DNA of 64,000 bases from Deltaproteobacteria bacterium (GCA_947445035.1 CANFCK010000024.1:1-64000); one strand, 5' to 3'. Counted from the first letter of the stretch, positions 43,353-53,715 are shown. Translations and numbers: made by a program. Notes: a model not told the origin generated them from the sequence alone.

Positions 43353-43865
43353 ATGTCGTACCTGGTCTTTCTGACTTTCTTGGCCAACGCCGCCCACGCT
43401 GACGAAGCGCTTCGGGTCCGGGTGATCGACCTGTTGTCCGGCATCGAGACGTCCCCCAGCGCAGCTGCTTGGGCCGCGCTGGGACCGGCCGCTGCCGCCG
43501 AGCTCTTGGTCGTCGCGACCGACCCAGCCGCGCTCCCGACGCAGCGGGGCAACGCGCTCCTCGCGCTCGGCAACTTCCCTTCGCCGGCCGCGCTCGCGCT
43601 GCTGACGGCAAACCTGAGCGGCCCCGCCTCCGACTCGCTTTTGCGGCGGAAGGCGGCGCTGGGGCTCGCGCGCGGGTGGGGCGCCGCGGCGGTGCCGACG
43701 CTTTCGGCCGCCCTCGGCGATGCCGACGTTCAGGTGCGAATGAGCGTGGTGCGCGCTTTGTCGGGGATCGATGACGCCACGGCCCGCGCGGCGTTGCAGG
43801 GGCGGTTGGCCACGGAGCCCGATGCCGCCGTACGCAAGTTGCTCGCGGCGGGGGTGACCCCGTGA
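43353..43865 (+). CDS. Secreted HEAT-repeat protein
   Basis: The 170-residue protein has a hydrophobic N-terminus (MSYLVFLTFLANAAHA) and then alpha-helical HEAT-like repeats: ALPTQRGNALLALGNFPSPA, LRRKAALGLARGWGAAAVPT, VRMSVVRALSGIDDATAR. Such repeats make protein-binding solenoids. The stop overlaps the GTG of the metzincin gene, so it may be a chaperone or partner for the protease. No catalytic residues are seen. Confidence 0.7.
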   Translation: MSYLVFLTFLANAAHADEALRVRVIDLLSGIETSPSAAAWAALGPAAAAELLVVATDPAALPTQRGNALLALGNFPSPAALALLTANLSGPASDSLLRRKAALGLARGWGAAAVPTLSAALGDADVQVRMSVVRALSGIDDATARAALQGRLATEPDAAVRKLLAAGVTP

Positions 43866-44965
43866 GCCGCCTTCTGGTCGGCGCCCTCGTGCTCGCTGGC
43901 TGCCCTGGGGATGCCCTGTTGGACGAAGATGTCACCTTCACCGACCTGGGCAGCTTCACAACCGACGATGGGGGCCTCGTCTCGGTCCCCTGGGAGGCCC
44001 CCGAGGGCGTCGTGAGTTCAGAGGTGTTCTGTGGCCCCTATGGCTTCGATGTACTGGCCACTGCAGACGCGGTGACCGATCCCGCGGGCACCGCCGTTTT
44101 CGACGACGACGCGCCGTATGACGGTGGGCTGCGGGTCGGCGCCCTCGACGACATGCTGCCGGTTCTCGTCCCGGTCTCGCCGTCGTTGCCAGCAAGCGCT
44201 GGGGTTTGGACGCTGAGCCTCTTCCTGGACGCGTCCGCCTTGCCCGCGACGGTCACCTGCGGCATGGTGAACCGAGTCGGTGACGTCGCCGCCGACAATT
44301 CCGTCGACATCGCCGTCATCTTCGTCGGCGTGGACGGCATCTCGGCGGGCATGAACGCCACCTCGGGCGCCGGGGACGCCAGCGTCCAAGCGGCCCTGGC
44401 CGCCCTCGGGGATCTGTGGAGCGGGCTAGGCGTCACGCTCGGGGACGTCCGCTACGACGACTTCAGTGGCGACGTCGCGACCTACAGCAGCGTGGACGGC
44501 TACGAGGAATTCGGTGAGCTGCTGCGCACCGCCGACGACGAGCCCGAGCTGACGTTCTACTTCGTTCAGGACATCGATCTGGGCGACGGCGCCTCGATCC
44601 TGGGGCTGAGCGGAGGGCCGCCCGGCATCGCCGCGCACGGCGGCACCTCGAAGTCGGGGGTGGCGATCAATGTGGCCAACATCGTCGCCAGTCCGGATCA
44701 GGTCGCGCTGATCATGGCCCACGAGGGCGGACACTTCCTGGGCCTGTTCCACCCGACCGAAAACGACATGTCCGGCGAAGACCCGCTGGACGACACCCCG
44801 GTCTGCGCTACCGACGCCGACGCCGACGGTACCCTGACCAGCGCGGAGTGCGCTGACGCTGGCGCGGACAACGTGATGTGGCCGACGGCACAGGTGGGCA
44901 CCGCGACGACCTTCTCCGCGAACCAGGCCTGGGTCGTGGCGCGGAACCCGATCGCGAAGCCGTAG
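43862..44965 (+). CDS. Metzincin-type zinc metalloprotease lipoprotein
   Basis: 367 residues from a GTG overlapping the previous stop. MSRLLVGALVLAGC is a lipoprotein signal (Cys14). The catalytic zinc site HEGGHFLGLFH, first His at residue 287, fits HExxHxxGxxH, the metzincin signature, with all three His present and Glu288 as base. NVMW about 50 residues later is a good Met-turn. The N-terminal ~270 residues are beta-rich and acidic. The enzyme would face outward on the cell surface. Family assignment (archaemetzincin versus reprolysin-like) is open. Confidence 0.85.
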   Translation: MSRLLVGALVLAGCPGDALLDEDVTFTDLGSFTTDDGGLVSVPWEAPEGVVSSEVFCGPYGFDVLATADAVTDPAGTAVFDDDAPYDGGLRVGALDDMLPVLVPVSPSLPASAGVWTLSLFLDASALPATVTCGMVNRVGDVAADNSVDIAVIFVGVDGISAGMNATSGAGDASVQAALAALGDLWSGLGVTLGDVRYDDFSGDVATYSSVDGYEEFGELLRTADDEPELTFYFVQDIDLGDGASILGLSGGPPGIAAHGGTSKSGVAINVANIVASPDQVALIMAHEGGHFLGLFHPTENDMSGEDPLDDTPVCATDADADGTLTSAECADAGADNVMWPTAQVGTATTFSANQAWVVARNPIAKP

Positions 44966-44981
44966 GTGGCCGAAGGGCCGA

Positions 44982-45296
44982 CTATTCGTCGGTCGACTCG
45001 GCTTCCATGCGGTTGTTGTTCGTCTTCTTCAGAGACTTCTTCTTCTTGCCATCTTCCGGCACGACCGCGGCGGTGACACACTTCGTCGTGGCATCGCCGA
45101 TGGCGACGGGGCTGGCCGGCGGCGCCGGGGTCAGCGACACATCGGCGACGGGCGCAGCGGTCGGCTCGACGGTCACGACCACGCAGGGCACAGGCGCGGG
45201 CTCGACAGCCCCGACAACCACCACCGGAGCGGGGGTGGCAACGGGCGTGGCCACCGCCTCACCGGCGAAGGCGCTGAACAGGAGGGGAAGCAGCAT
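44982..45296 (-). CDS. Secreted Ala/Pro/Val-rich protein with Lys-rich tail
   Basis: 104 residues from ATG 45296, chosen because the signal peptide MLLPLLFSAFAGEAVA starts there. Low-complexity Val/Pro/Ala repeats follow (VATPVATPAPVVVVGAV), then a segment with KKKKSLKKTNNNR. The sequence is probably disordered. It converges on the metzincin gene (stop at 44965) and is divergent from the 373-residue gene at 45462. No family is recognised. Confidence 0.55.
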   Translation of the reverse strand: MLLPLLFSAFAGEAVATPVATPAPVVVVGAVEPAPVPCVVVTVEPTAAPVADVSLTPAPPASPVAIGDATTKCVTAAVVPEDGKKKKSLKKTNNNRMEAESTDE

Positions 45297-45461
45297 GGGA
45301 ACTCCGTAGACGTGAAGGCTAACTCCGGACCGGGCCGGGGTCATCCCGTGACCAACGGTGACGATCCCGAAGCAAGGCGCCGCCGCGCTCGCAGGTTGAA
45401 TCCGTGCGCTCGGCACAGTCCTGAAATCAATGTTAGCCCCGCGGCGCCGGAGTCCCTTCAG

Positions 45462-46583
45462 ATGATCGTCAGCCTGCTCGCGTCTGTCACCATTGCCCAC
45501 GCTGCTTCCTGCGACAAGCAGCTCGCCGCCGTCAAGGGTGCCGACTCCACCACGGTGGCCGCGGCGTACGCCGCCCTCGCCGACTGCGACAAGGCCACGG
45601 CCGAAGCCAGCTTCACCGACGCGCTCACCAAGGCCACCGACACCGAGGCGCTCACGGCGCTCGCCCAAGTCGCGATCGGCAAGGAGCTCTGGAAGCCGAT
45701 GTGGTCGGCGCTCAGCAAGATCAGCAGCTACGACGCGCGGGACGAGGTCGCGACGGCGGTTGGCGCGGGATGCGCCGAGGACCCCAAGGTTGTGGCGTTC
45801 TTGCAAGGGGCGTACTTCGGCCTTCGCGACATCGAGTTCCAGCAGTGGGATGACGCGTTCATCGCCTGCCAGGACGCCGGGCTGACCACCTGGATGGAAA
45901 AGCAGATCAAGGCGCCACCCAAGAAGAACTTCGACGAGAAGTTCGTGAATCTGATGGCGATCTACGTCAAGAAGGTCAAGGTCGACGCCCTCCCGGCCCT
46001 CACCCTGGGGGCCATCGTGGCCGCCAACGCCGATGCGGGCCCCTTCGACGCGATGTTGTTCAAGATGGGCGAGGCCGTGGCGCCGGAGATGGGGGCGGCG
46101 ATGACCGTCGAGTCCACCGCCCGCCTCGAAGTTGCAATGGTCGAGGTGGCCAGCCAGGTCAGCAAAGAAAAGGCGATGGCGGTAGCCAGCCAGCTTGCCA
46201 ACAGCGGGTCGGAGGCGGCCGCTGCCAAGCTGCTTCCAGTCCTTTACGGCGAGTTCGGCAACGGCGGCGTCTACACCTACGGGGCCGCCAGCATCGAGGC
46301 CGGCGACTGTGCCGGCAAGAAGCAGGCGGTGCTGCACTACGCGTCGGTGGCCGAGCCCGGCAAGCGCTGGAGCATTCGCGCCGACATCGAAGCGCCGCTG
46401 CGCACCGCCAAGCTGAAGCTCAAGGGCTGCACGACGGATTCACCGTGGCCCGTGGTGCACTCGCCCGCCCCGGTCAAGGGGAGTGGCGGCGTGGACGCTT
46501 GGGTCAAGGCTCTCGAAAAGGACTGGGCCGAGCGGGGCTACGACGTGAAGCTGCAGAAGGAAAAGGCGATCACGCTCCCCTAG
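45462..46583 (+). CDS. Secreted helical repeat protein
   Basis: 373 residues from ATG 45462. The signal peptide MIVSLLASVTIAHAAS is plausible. The mature part is mostly helical, with HEAT/TPR-like regularity (TVAAAYAALADCDKATAEAS; EALTALAQVAIGKELWKPMW; TLGAIVAANADAGPFDAMLF), and ends in a small beta section (SIRADIEAPLRTAKLKLKGC). It has few Cys and no catalytic motif. The 3' end overlaps the convergent glycosyltransferase by 14 bp. Confidence 0.65.
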   Translation: MIVSLLASVTIAHAASCDKQLAAVKGADSTTVAAAYAALADCDKATAEASFTDALTKATDTEALTALAQVAIGKELWKPMWSALSKISSYDARDEVATAVGAGCAEDPKVVAFLQGAYFGLRDIEFQQWDDAFIACQDAGLTTWMEKQIKAPPKKNFDEKFVNLMAIYVKKVKVDALPALTLGAIVAANADAGPFDAMLFKMGEAVAPEMGAAMTVESTARLEVAMVEVASQVSKEKAMAVASQLANSGSEAAAAKLLPVLYGEFGNGGVYTYGAASIEAGDCAGKKQAVLHYASVAEPGKRWSIRADIEAPLRTAKLKLKGCTTDSPWPVVHSPAPVKGSGGVDAWVKALEKDWAERGYDVKLQKEKAITLP

Positions 46584-47553
46584 GTCCGGGCGCCACAAGC
46601 CGCGCACACGCCGCCGCCCACCCCCCGAAGGTCCGCGACAACGAAAACTGCGCCGAACGTGCGCGGCCGCGGCGCGAGAGCTCCTCGCGAAGCCCGCGGT
46701 CGCCCAGCACGCGCGCCAGCGCCGCGCCGAGCGCCTGGACGTCCCCGGGCGGCACCAGGACGCCAGCGTCGCCGACCAGCGGTCCGAGGCCGCCCACGTT
46801 CGTTGCGATGACCGGCACGCCCGCGGCCATGCCCTCCAGCGCCACCAGCCCAAACCCCTCCCAGCGCGACGGGACCACGAGCACGTCCGCCTCTGCGAGC
46901 AAGGCGGGAACGTCGTCGCGGAGGCCGAGCCAGCTCACCCGCGGGTGGGGTGGTGCAAGGCGGCCGTCGCCTACGATGCGCGCCGACACTGCCTCTGGCA
47001 GCGCGGCGAGCAGGACGTCAAAGCCCTTCTGCGGCACCAACCGACCGATCGCGAGGACTCCTCCCCCGCCTCGCCACGGGGCCGCGAATCGGGCGAGGTC
47101 CACCCCGTTTTCGACGACCCGGACGTCGTTGCCGACGCTGTAGCGCGCTACCGCCTCGCTCACCGCGAGCGTCTGGCGAGGCCAGCCGGCGATGATCCGG
47201 CGGGCGGCGCGGTGCGCGGTTGTCTCGTCCACCTCGACGTTGTGCTCGTGGGCCAGCTGCGGCCGCCCCGCCAGCCGTGCCGCGAGACCGCCCCAGAGGT
47301 TTCCCGCGAACAGGTGGGTGTGCACCACGTCAGCGGACCGCGCCGCCCGTACGAGGCGAGCCAACGCCTTGGCCGAAGGGCGACCCCGCCGTCGCTCGCC
47401 GAGGACCAGCGGCAGCCCCGCAAACGCCGACTCTAGCGGCCCACCGCCGAACACCGTCGCCACCACCACCCCCGGAGTCGCGCGCGCATGGGCGAGCACC
47501 AACCTTTCCGCTCCGCCGGGAGACAGGTCCGCGAGCACGTGGAGGATGCGCAC
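46570..47553 (-). CDS. Glycosyltransferase family 4
   Basis: 327 residues from GTG 47553, where the conserved start VRILHVLADLSPGGAERLVL begins; an ATG further upstream adds unconserved text. GT4 motifs are in order: HTHLFAGNLWGGLAARL, TLAVSEAVARYSVG and ENGVDLARF, GRLVPQKGFDVLLAAL, and the donor-binding VVPSRWEGFGLVALEGMAAG with its Glu residues. It probably adds a sugar to a surface polysaccharide or lipid in the cytoplasm. Its acceptor is unknown. It is divergent from the tiny membrane gene at 47638. Confidence 0.85.
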   Translation of the reverse strand: MRILHVLADLSPGGAERLVLAHARATPGVVVATVFGGGPLESAFAGLPLVLGERRRGRPSAKALARLVRAARSADVVHTHLFAGNLWGGLAARLAGRPQLAHEHNVEVDETTAHRAARRIIAGWPRQTLAVSEAVARYSVGNDVRVVENGVDLARFAAPWRGGGGVLAIGRLVPQKGFDVLLAALPEAVSARIVGDGRLAPPHPRVSWLGLRDDVPALLAEADVLVVPSRWEGFGLVALEGMAAGVPVIATNVGGLGPLVGDAGVLVPPGDVQALGAALARVLGDRGLREELSRRGRARSAQFSLSRTFGGWAAACARLVAPGPRGA

Positions 47554-47637
47554 GCCTCGGTCTATCGCCCCTGGCACGCGGCTTGCTCTCCCCCAGGACG
47601 CTCCTGCTGAACCCCGCTGCGCCCCTCGGAGACTCCC

Positions 47638-47784
47638 ATGGCCCGTTCCCTCAACGTCAAGCATCAAGAAAAACCAGGCACTTCGCCCTTGATGAACACC
47701 TTCCTCGTCCTGGCACTCGGCTGGATGATCTTCGGGGCCTTCGTCTCGAATCTGGCCGATGCCGCGCCGATAGTCGGCCCCTAG
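47638..47784 (+). CDS. Tiny single-pass membrane protein
   Basis: A 48-residue ORF (ATG 47638, GGAG about 8 bp before it) encodes a basic N-terminus (MARSLNVKHQEKPGTSP) and one hydrophobic helix (LVLALGWMIFGAFVSNLADA). It is too short for most gene finders. The strong ribosome site and the membrane pattern support it. Its function is unknown. Confidence 0.5.
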   Translation: MARSLNVKHQEKPGTSPLMNTFLVLALGWMIFGAFVSNLADAAPIVGP

Positions 47785-47852
47785 GCGACGCTGCCGTCGG
47801 CGATCTATGAATCCAATCGAACGCTCGACGATTTATAGAATCGCCAGCTTCG

Positions 47853-48545
47853 TCAGCTCCGCTTCGCCAACCACCGCTCTACCTGGCCGATGATGTCGCG
47901 GTCCGGGACGGTTTCCCAATCCTTGAGGAACGCGACGTTCCCTTTGTCGGTCAAGGGGTGGCTGAAGAGCTGCTTGTAGACCTTCAGCGGCGCGGTGCAG
48001 ACGTGGGCGCCGGCAAGGGCGGACTGGACCACGTGCATCGGGTGGCGGATGCTGGCCGAGAGCACTTCGGTTTCGAGCGCCGGATAGTTCTGGTAGATCT
48101 GCACGATCTTCGCGATCAGGTCGATGCCGTCCTCGCTGACGTCGTCGAGGCGCCCCACGAAAGGGCTGATGTACGCCGCGCCGGCCTTCGCGGCGTAGAT
48201 CGCCTGGGCGGGCTGAAAGCAGAGGGTGACGTTCACACGGATGCCGTCGTCGGCGAGCGCCTTGCAGGTCTTGATGCCCTCGATGGTCAGGGGAACCTTG
48301 ACGACCACGTTGCGGTGAACCTTGGCCAAAAGCCGACCCTCGCGGATCATCGTGGGCGCATCGGTCGCGACGGTCTCGGCCGAGACGGGCCCGTCGATGA
48401 GCTCCGCGATCTCGTGGATGGTGGCGATGAAATCGCGCCCCTCCTTGGCGATGAGCGAGGGGTTGGTGGTGACCCCGTCAAAGAGGCCCCAGCTGGCGCC
48501 TTCGCGGATCTCGTCGAGGTTGGCCGTGTCGAGGAACATCTTCAT
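47853..48545 (-). CDS. tal: Transaldolase / fructose-6-phosphate aldolase-like
   Basis: The 230-residue class I aldolase begins MKMFLDTANLDEIREGASWG and LFDGVTTNPSLIAKEG. The Schiff-base Lys83 lies in NVVVKVPLTIEGIKTC; NVTLCFQPAQAIYAAKAGAA and YISPFVGRLDD follow. This is the short TalC/FSA subfamily, which either transfers dihydroxyacetone in the pentose phosphate pathway or cleaves fructose 6-phosphate. Family members of this length from non-enteric bacteria are mostly transaldolases. It is a cytoplasmic enzyme, and no other pathway gene is adjacent. Confidence 0.92.
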   Translation of the reverse strand: MKMFLDTANLDEIREGASWGLFDGVTTNPSLIAKEGRDFIATIHEIAELIDGPVSAETVATDAPTMIREGRLLAKVHRNVVVKVPLTIEGIKTCKALADDGIRVNVTLCFQPAQAIYAAKAGAAYISPFVGRLDDVSEDGIDLIAKIVQIYQNYPALETEVLSASIRHPMHVVQSALAGAHVCTAPLKVYKQLFSHPLTDKGNVAFLKDWETVPDRDIIGQVERWLAKRS

Positions 48546-48607
48546 GGTGCGTCCGGGAGGTGCCGCGTTCTACGACGGGGGCGGGCGGCGGGCAAGGAGG
48601 GAGGCGA

Positions 48608-50215
48608 TCACCGGGTCTGGCGAGCGCTCAGACGCTCGACCTGCTCGTCAAAGTGAGCTGGGTCCTCGACCGTCGTGCGACACTCGCTCACGCCGGCCTC
48701 GTCCCCGGCGAGGCTGGAGAGGGTGGCCAGGACGAGGGCGTTGGCGGCGGTGCACGGCGGGCGGGGTGCCATCACTTTGGCGGCGGCGGGGGCTTGATCG
48801 TCGAGCAACATCGTGAGCGCCCAGGTTTCGCGGAAGCCTGTGACCGCGGCGCAGCCGCGATCGTAGGCGAGCCGGCCCAGCCGGACACCCTCCGTCGGCT
48901 GACCGGCGGCCAGCGCGGCCGAGAGGGTCTGTGTCGCCAGGGTGCAGATCGGCGGTTCCCCGCGCAGGGCTCGTTCGTACCAGGGCAGCGCGGCGGCCGG
49001 TTCCCCGGAGCGGCTGAAGGCATCGGCAAGCCACGCCTGGGTGTACGGCGTGTCGAGGTCGCGCTGCGCGGCCGCGTTCAGCGAGACGTCATCGTGCCAC
49101 TCGCGCACGCGGTCACCGATGCGCCACACCCAGAAGGGAAGGAGCAGCGCCACCCACAGCGACGACCGCCACGTGGACACCGTGGCCGCCGCCGCCAGCG
49201 CCACCGCCACCATGGGCAAGTAGGCGTAGCGCTCGCCCAGGAGCTGCCGCGTTCCGATACCGACGATCGCCGGCAGCACCAGCCACGCCATGAGCCCCAC
49301 GGCGACGGCCGCCGGCCGGCCGCCCCGCTTCACCGCAAAGCCCGCCAGCATTGCCGCGACGGCGAGGACGGTCGCGTCCTCCGCCAGTCGCTCAGGCAGG
49401 TACACCACGGTATGCCCGTCGGTGAGCGGGTAGGCGATGAGCAGCTTCTGTAGGTAGACGGCCGCGATCGCCGGTCCGTTGGCGAGGGTGGAGAGCGCCT
49501 GGTGCGCCCCACCACCGGGCAGCGACGAAGGACCGAAGCCGGCCCGCATCGCGAGCCAGATGCCAACGGCGACGCCGAGCGGGGCGTACCGCCTGGCCGC
49601 GTCGAGGGCTCGACGCGGGGTTTCCCGTCGGGCGATGTCGAGCGCCGGGAGCAGCGCGACGACGGCGGCGCCCGCGTTCTCCTTGGACAACATCGCGCCG
49701 AGCGCGAGGCCGCCGCCCAGCATCGTGTGCGCCCAGGTGCGCTGCGCCGGCAGCAGCACCGCTGCGGAAGCACACGCCAGGGCCACCGCCATCGAGTCGT
49801 TACGCGCGGAGACCCACGCCACCACCTCGCTCTGGAGCGGGTGCAGCAGGAAAATCGCCGCCGCGACCAGCGCCGCACGCTCGCCCGCCCACGCCCGCGC
49901 CACCCGGTGCACGCCCAGCCCGGCGCACAGGTGCCACATCAGCGAGTGGAGATGGAATCCCCAAGCGTCGTGGCCAAATAATGCCCGGTCCACCGCCAGG
50001 GTGCTGACAAAGAGCGGCCGGTAGTAGCCGGTGTCGGTACCTGCCCACAGGTCGGCGAAGAAGAACCCCGGAATCTGGGCGATCGAGGGTTGGTTCACCA
50101 GGATGAGGGCCGGGTCGTCGGAGACGAAGCCGAGTTGGGTCACCGGCAGGTAGACCGCGACGCACAGCCCGAGCAGCGTCGGTAGCACCAGGCGTTCGAT
50201 GAGCTTCGCCGTCAT
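48608..50215 (-). CDS. GT-C/TMTC-like membrane protein with C-terminal TPR
   Basis: 535 residues from ATG 50215, which overlaps the folK stop (ATGA). After the first helix come VSDDPALILVNQPSI and GTDTGYYRPLF. The Asp-Asp and the YYRPL segment are typical of TMTC-type GT-C mannosyltransferase-like proteins. About nine helices follow. The end carries a TPR-like block (AWLADAFSRSGEPAAALPWY) and a periplasmic tail. The likely role is transfer of a sugar to a protein or lipid in the periplasm; the target is unknown. Confidence 0.7.
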   Translation of the reverse strand: MTAKLIERLVLPTLLGLCVAVYLPVTQLGFVSDDPALILVNQPSIAQIPGFFFADLWAGTDTGYYRPLFVSTLAVDRALFGHDAWGFHLHSLMWHLCAGLGVHRVARAWAGERAALVAAAIFLLHPLQSEVVAWVSARNDSMAVALACASAAVLLPAQRTWAHTMLGGGLALGAMLSKENAGAAVVALLPALDIARRETPRRALDAARRYAPLGVAVGIWLAMRAGFGPSSLPGGGAHQALSTLANGPAIAAVYLQKLLIAYPLTDGHTVVYLPERLAEDATVLAVAAMLAGFAVKRGGRPAAVAVGLMAWLVLPAIVGIGTRQLLGERYAYLPMVAVALAAAATVSTWRSSLWVALLLPFWVWRIGDRVREWHDDVSLNAAAQRDLDTPYTQAWLADAFSRSGEPAAALPWYERALRGEPPICTLATQTLSAALAAGQPTEGVRLGRLAYDRGCAAVTGFRETWALTMLLDDQAPAAAKVMAPRPPCTAANALVLATLSSLAGDEAGVSECRTTVEDPAHFDEQVERLSARQTR

Positions 50216-50733
50216 GCTTCGCGATTGGCGGCCGGCCGCAGCCGGGGGAGTGTGCCGAAGATCGGGAGTCGCGAGATGGCGGGCGGAAGCTCGGCGTACG
50301 GTACCCCCGTCCGGGGGTGGCGGGCTTCGGGGGCCACCTCGAGGAGAGGGACCAGCGCAAAGTCGCGTTGGTGGAGGCGAGGGTGCGGCACCGTGAGGGC
50401 ATCGCTGTTCAAGGAGACGCCCTCGATCCACAACAGGTCGAGATCGAGGACGCGGTCGGCCCACCGCCGGGAGGGGCGCCGGCCCAGGCGCACTTCCGTC
50501 GCCCGGAGTGCCGCCGCAAGCGCCTCGGGCGGTAGCGTGGTCGCCACGAGAACCGCCGCGTTGAGGAAGGCCGCGCCCGCGATCCCGCCGGCCGGAGCGG
50601 ACCAGTAGAGGCGGCTGCTGCCGCGCACATGGACACCCGGCCACACTGAAAGGAGCCGCAGCGCCAGCTCGATGGTGCGCGCACGATCACCGAGGGAGGC
50701 GCCCAGGCCGATGACGGCGCGGGTCCACCTCAC
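50212..50733 (-). CDS. folK: 6-hydroxymethyl-7,8-dihydropterin pyrophosphokinase
   Basis: 173 residues from GTG 50733, which overlaps the preceding stop (GTGA). The HPPK family features are AVIGLGASLGDRARTIELAL, YWSAPAGGIAGAAFLNAAVL, RWADRVLDLDLLWIEGVSL and VPHPRLHQRDFALVPLLEVA. It transfers pyrophosphate from ATP to the pterin in folate synthesis. The commonly seen SN before LGD is here AS, a small divergence at the N-terminal substrate loop. It sits between a TPR protein and a GT-C protein, an unusual setting for a folate gene. Confidence 0.92.
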   Translation of the reverse strand: MRWTRAVIGLGASLGDRARTIELALRLLSVWPGVHVRGSSRLYWSAPAGGIAGAAFLNAAVLVATTLPPEALAAALRATEVRLGRRPSRRWADRVLDLDLLWIEGVSLNSDALTVPHPRLHQRDFALVPLLEVAPEARHPRTGVPYAELPPAISRLPIFGTLPRLRPAANREA

Positions 50734-51620
50734 TTCCGGAGGAGCTTCCACTCCTCCATGCGCCGCTTGCGCAAACGCTCGGCCTCCGCAGCCTGGCCCC
50801 GGACGACCCCGTCGGCGCCTACCACCCAAGCGTCCCCCCTTGGGTTTTCCGGCAACGCGAAGCCAAGGGTGGACAGGGCCATGGGCGTCGCGAGCGGTCC
50901 GTGTGCGTCCATCCAGGCCAGGCAGGCGGCTTCCCACCCCGAAACCAGCTCGTTGTGGCGCAACTTCCCGCGCTGGTACTCGAGGCTCTCGATCACCGCG
51001 GGATCGGTTGCGGTGGTGAGCTGCTCGTCGAGGTAGGCGAGCCCCGCCTGCCGGCTGCCGGCCTGGTCGCGCAAAGCGGCGGAGAGGCCGCCGTACCAAG
51101 GAGGGGCGGTCTTGCGCATGGCCGCCCGCTCGACCCAGACTGCGGCCGCGCCCGGGTCCTCGTTGTAGATCAGATCGTTCATGCCTCGCGACAGGGGGCA
51201 CCAGGCGTCGTCGGGGCGCTCTTCGGTACATCGAGCGAAAACCTCCGACGACGCGTCGATGGCGCCGACCACTCTGAGCATGGCGCCGCCGTATTTGTAC
51301 GGCGTGGACCAGCGCGGGTCCAACTCCGTCACCGTGTCGATCATCCGGCCGAGCCACTCGACCCAGGCCGGATCCACGCTGGAGCCGTACCGCTCGCCGA
51401 AAAGCAGCACGGTGCGTACCCACATCAGATCAGCGGCCACCTCTTCGAAGCCGCTGCTCGACATGCGCACGCCCTCCGCGGAGGGGAGGAAAACCAGCAC
51501 GGCGTCGAGGTTGCGGACGCGTCGCGTGGCGTCGAGCTGGGGTTGGGACGCGGCCAGAGTGGCGATCGCCGCCAAAAAGACGGAAGAGAGGGCCATCCGG
51601 AGCATGGCTATTTCTAGCAT
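50730..51620 (-). CDS. Exported or membrane-anchored helical-repeat protein
   Basis: 296 residues; ATG 51620 or 51605 can start it. The N-terminus is hydrophobic (MLRMALSSVFLAAIATLAAS). The body is helical, TPR-like but without clear consensus (WVEWLGRMIDTVTELDPRWS; AAAVWVERAAMRKTAPPWYG; VIESLEYQRGKLRHNELV). It starts an operon with folK and the GT-C/TPR protein (GTGA and ATGA overlaps). The pilA terminator lies just upstream. Similar proteins are common in Myxococcota near type IV pilus genes, without known function. Confidence 0.6.
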   Translation of the reverse strand: MLEIAMLRMALSSVFLAAIATLAASQPQLDATRRVRNLDAVLVFLPSAEGVRMSSSGFEEVAADLMWVRTVLLFGERYGSSVDPAWVEWLGRMIDTVTELDPRWSTPYKYGGAMLRVVGAIDASSEVFARCTEERPDDAWCPLSRGMNDLIYNEDPGAAAVWVERAAMRKTAPPWYGGLSAALRDQAGSRQAGLAYLDEQLTTATDPAVIESLEYQRGKLRHNELVSGWEAACLAWMDAHGPLATPMALSTLGFALPENPRGDAWVVGADGVVRGQAAEAERLRKRRMEEWKLLRK

Positions 51621-51656
51621 CCATACCTGGGACCCGCCACCGGTCGGCGCCCGTCC

Positions 51657-51690
51657 AAAAACAGAAACGGACCCCGTGAGGGGCCCGTCC
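51657..51690 (-). terminator. Rho-independent terminator of pilA
   Basis: On the minus strand, ACGGGCCCC, a TCAC loop and GGGGTCCGT form a 9-bp stem with one mismatch. The run TTCTGTTTTT follows. It lies 29-62 bp after the pilA stop, a textbook intrinsic terminator, and would isolate abundant pilin mRNA from the operon downstream. Confidence 0.85.
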
Positions 51691-51718
51691 TGTTGGTCAC
51701 CGACCGGAGTCGATCAGC

Positions 51719-52156
51719 CTAGTAGACGTCGAGGTCAGCGGAGTCGAGCGTCGCGTTGAGGGACTCGGTTGCGCTGTAGTCCGCGTTGGTCGTGTCCCCG
51801 TCCACGTCGCAATAGCCGGCGACGACGAACGTGGTCGCGGAGCCAGTGGAGCCGTAGCTGCCGCGCACGAAGCCGTCCGGCTCCCAGCCGACGTTGTCCC
51901 ACAGGACGGTCTGGGTGAACACCGCCGGGGTCTTGCTGACGGCGCCCGGGGTATCGGGGAGACTGACAAACTCGTTGTACGAGGCTTCGTAGGCGACCAA
52001 GGCGGTCTTGATGCCGTCGACGTTGCCGGGGACTTCCGCGCGCTTCGACTTGAGCTGCATGCGGGCGAAGTTGGGGATCGCGATGGCGGCGAGGATGCCG
52101 ATGATCGCGACGACGATCATCAATTCTACGAGAGAGAAGCCCTTGTTCTGACGCAT
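51719..52156 (-). CDS. pilA: Type IV major pilin PilA
   Basis: The 145-residue prepilin has a 6-residue leader MRQNKG cleaved before Phe by PilD. The classical N-terminal helix is FSLVELMIVVAIIGILAAIA, with Glu at mature position 5. The mature C-terminal domain is acidic (DLDVY end) with one Cys; a YCDVDGDTTNADYSATES turn is visible. Length fits the major pilin. Upstream lies a consensus sigma-54 promoter and the pilR gene; downstream is a strong terminator. Pili would be used for twitching or social motility and DNA uptake. Confidence 0.95.
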   Translation of the reverse strand: MRQNKGFSLVELMIVVAIIGILAAIAIPNFARMQLKSKRAEVPGNVDGIKTALVAYEASYNEFVSLPDTPGAVSKTPAVFTQTVLWDNVGWEPDGFVRGSYGSTGSATTFVVAGYCDVDGDTTNADYSATESLNATLDSADLDVY

Positions 52157-52214
52157 TGTATGCTCCGATGTGATTTGGGGAGAGTCCCTGGCGTGTGCCA
52201 GTTGCGGCACCATG

Positions 52215-52232
52215 ATGCAAGGGCCGTGCCAA
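52215..52232 (-). promoter_or_regulatory. Sigma-54 (-24/-12) promoter of pilA
   Basis: The minus strand reads TGGCACGGCCCTTGCAT, a full match to TGGCAC-N5-TTGCW, about 60 bp before the pilA ATG. The activator PilR, a sigma-54 enhancer-binding protein, is encoded next to it. This is the strongest promoter call in the window. Confidence 0.92.
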
Positions 52233-52315
52233 CGGACGATCCTCGATCCTTTTCGCGATCCTGACGTTTTGCGGCAGGGCGTGAAGTGACAATTTCCGTC
52301 ACCTGCCGCGGCGCG

Positions 52316-53715
<1,400 letters not shown>

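Noticed and set aside
51719-51969. Alternative minus-strand ORF within pilA
   Set aside because: It is out of frame with the unmistakable pilin sequence.
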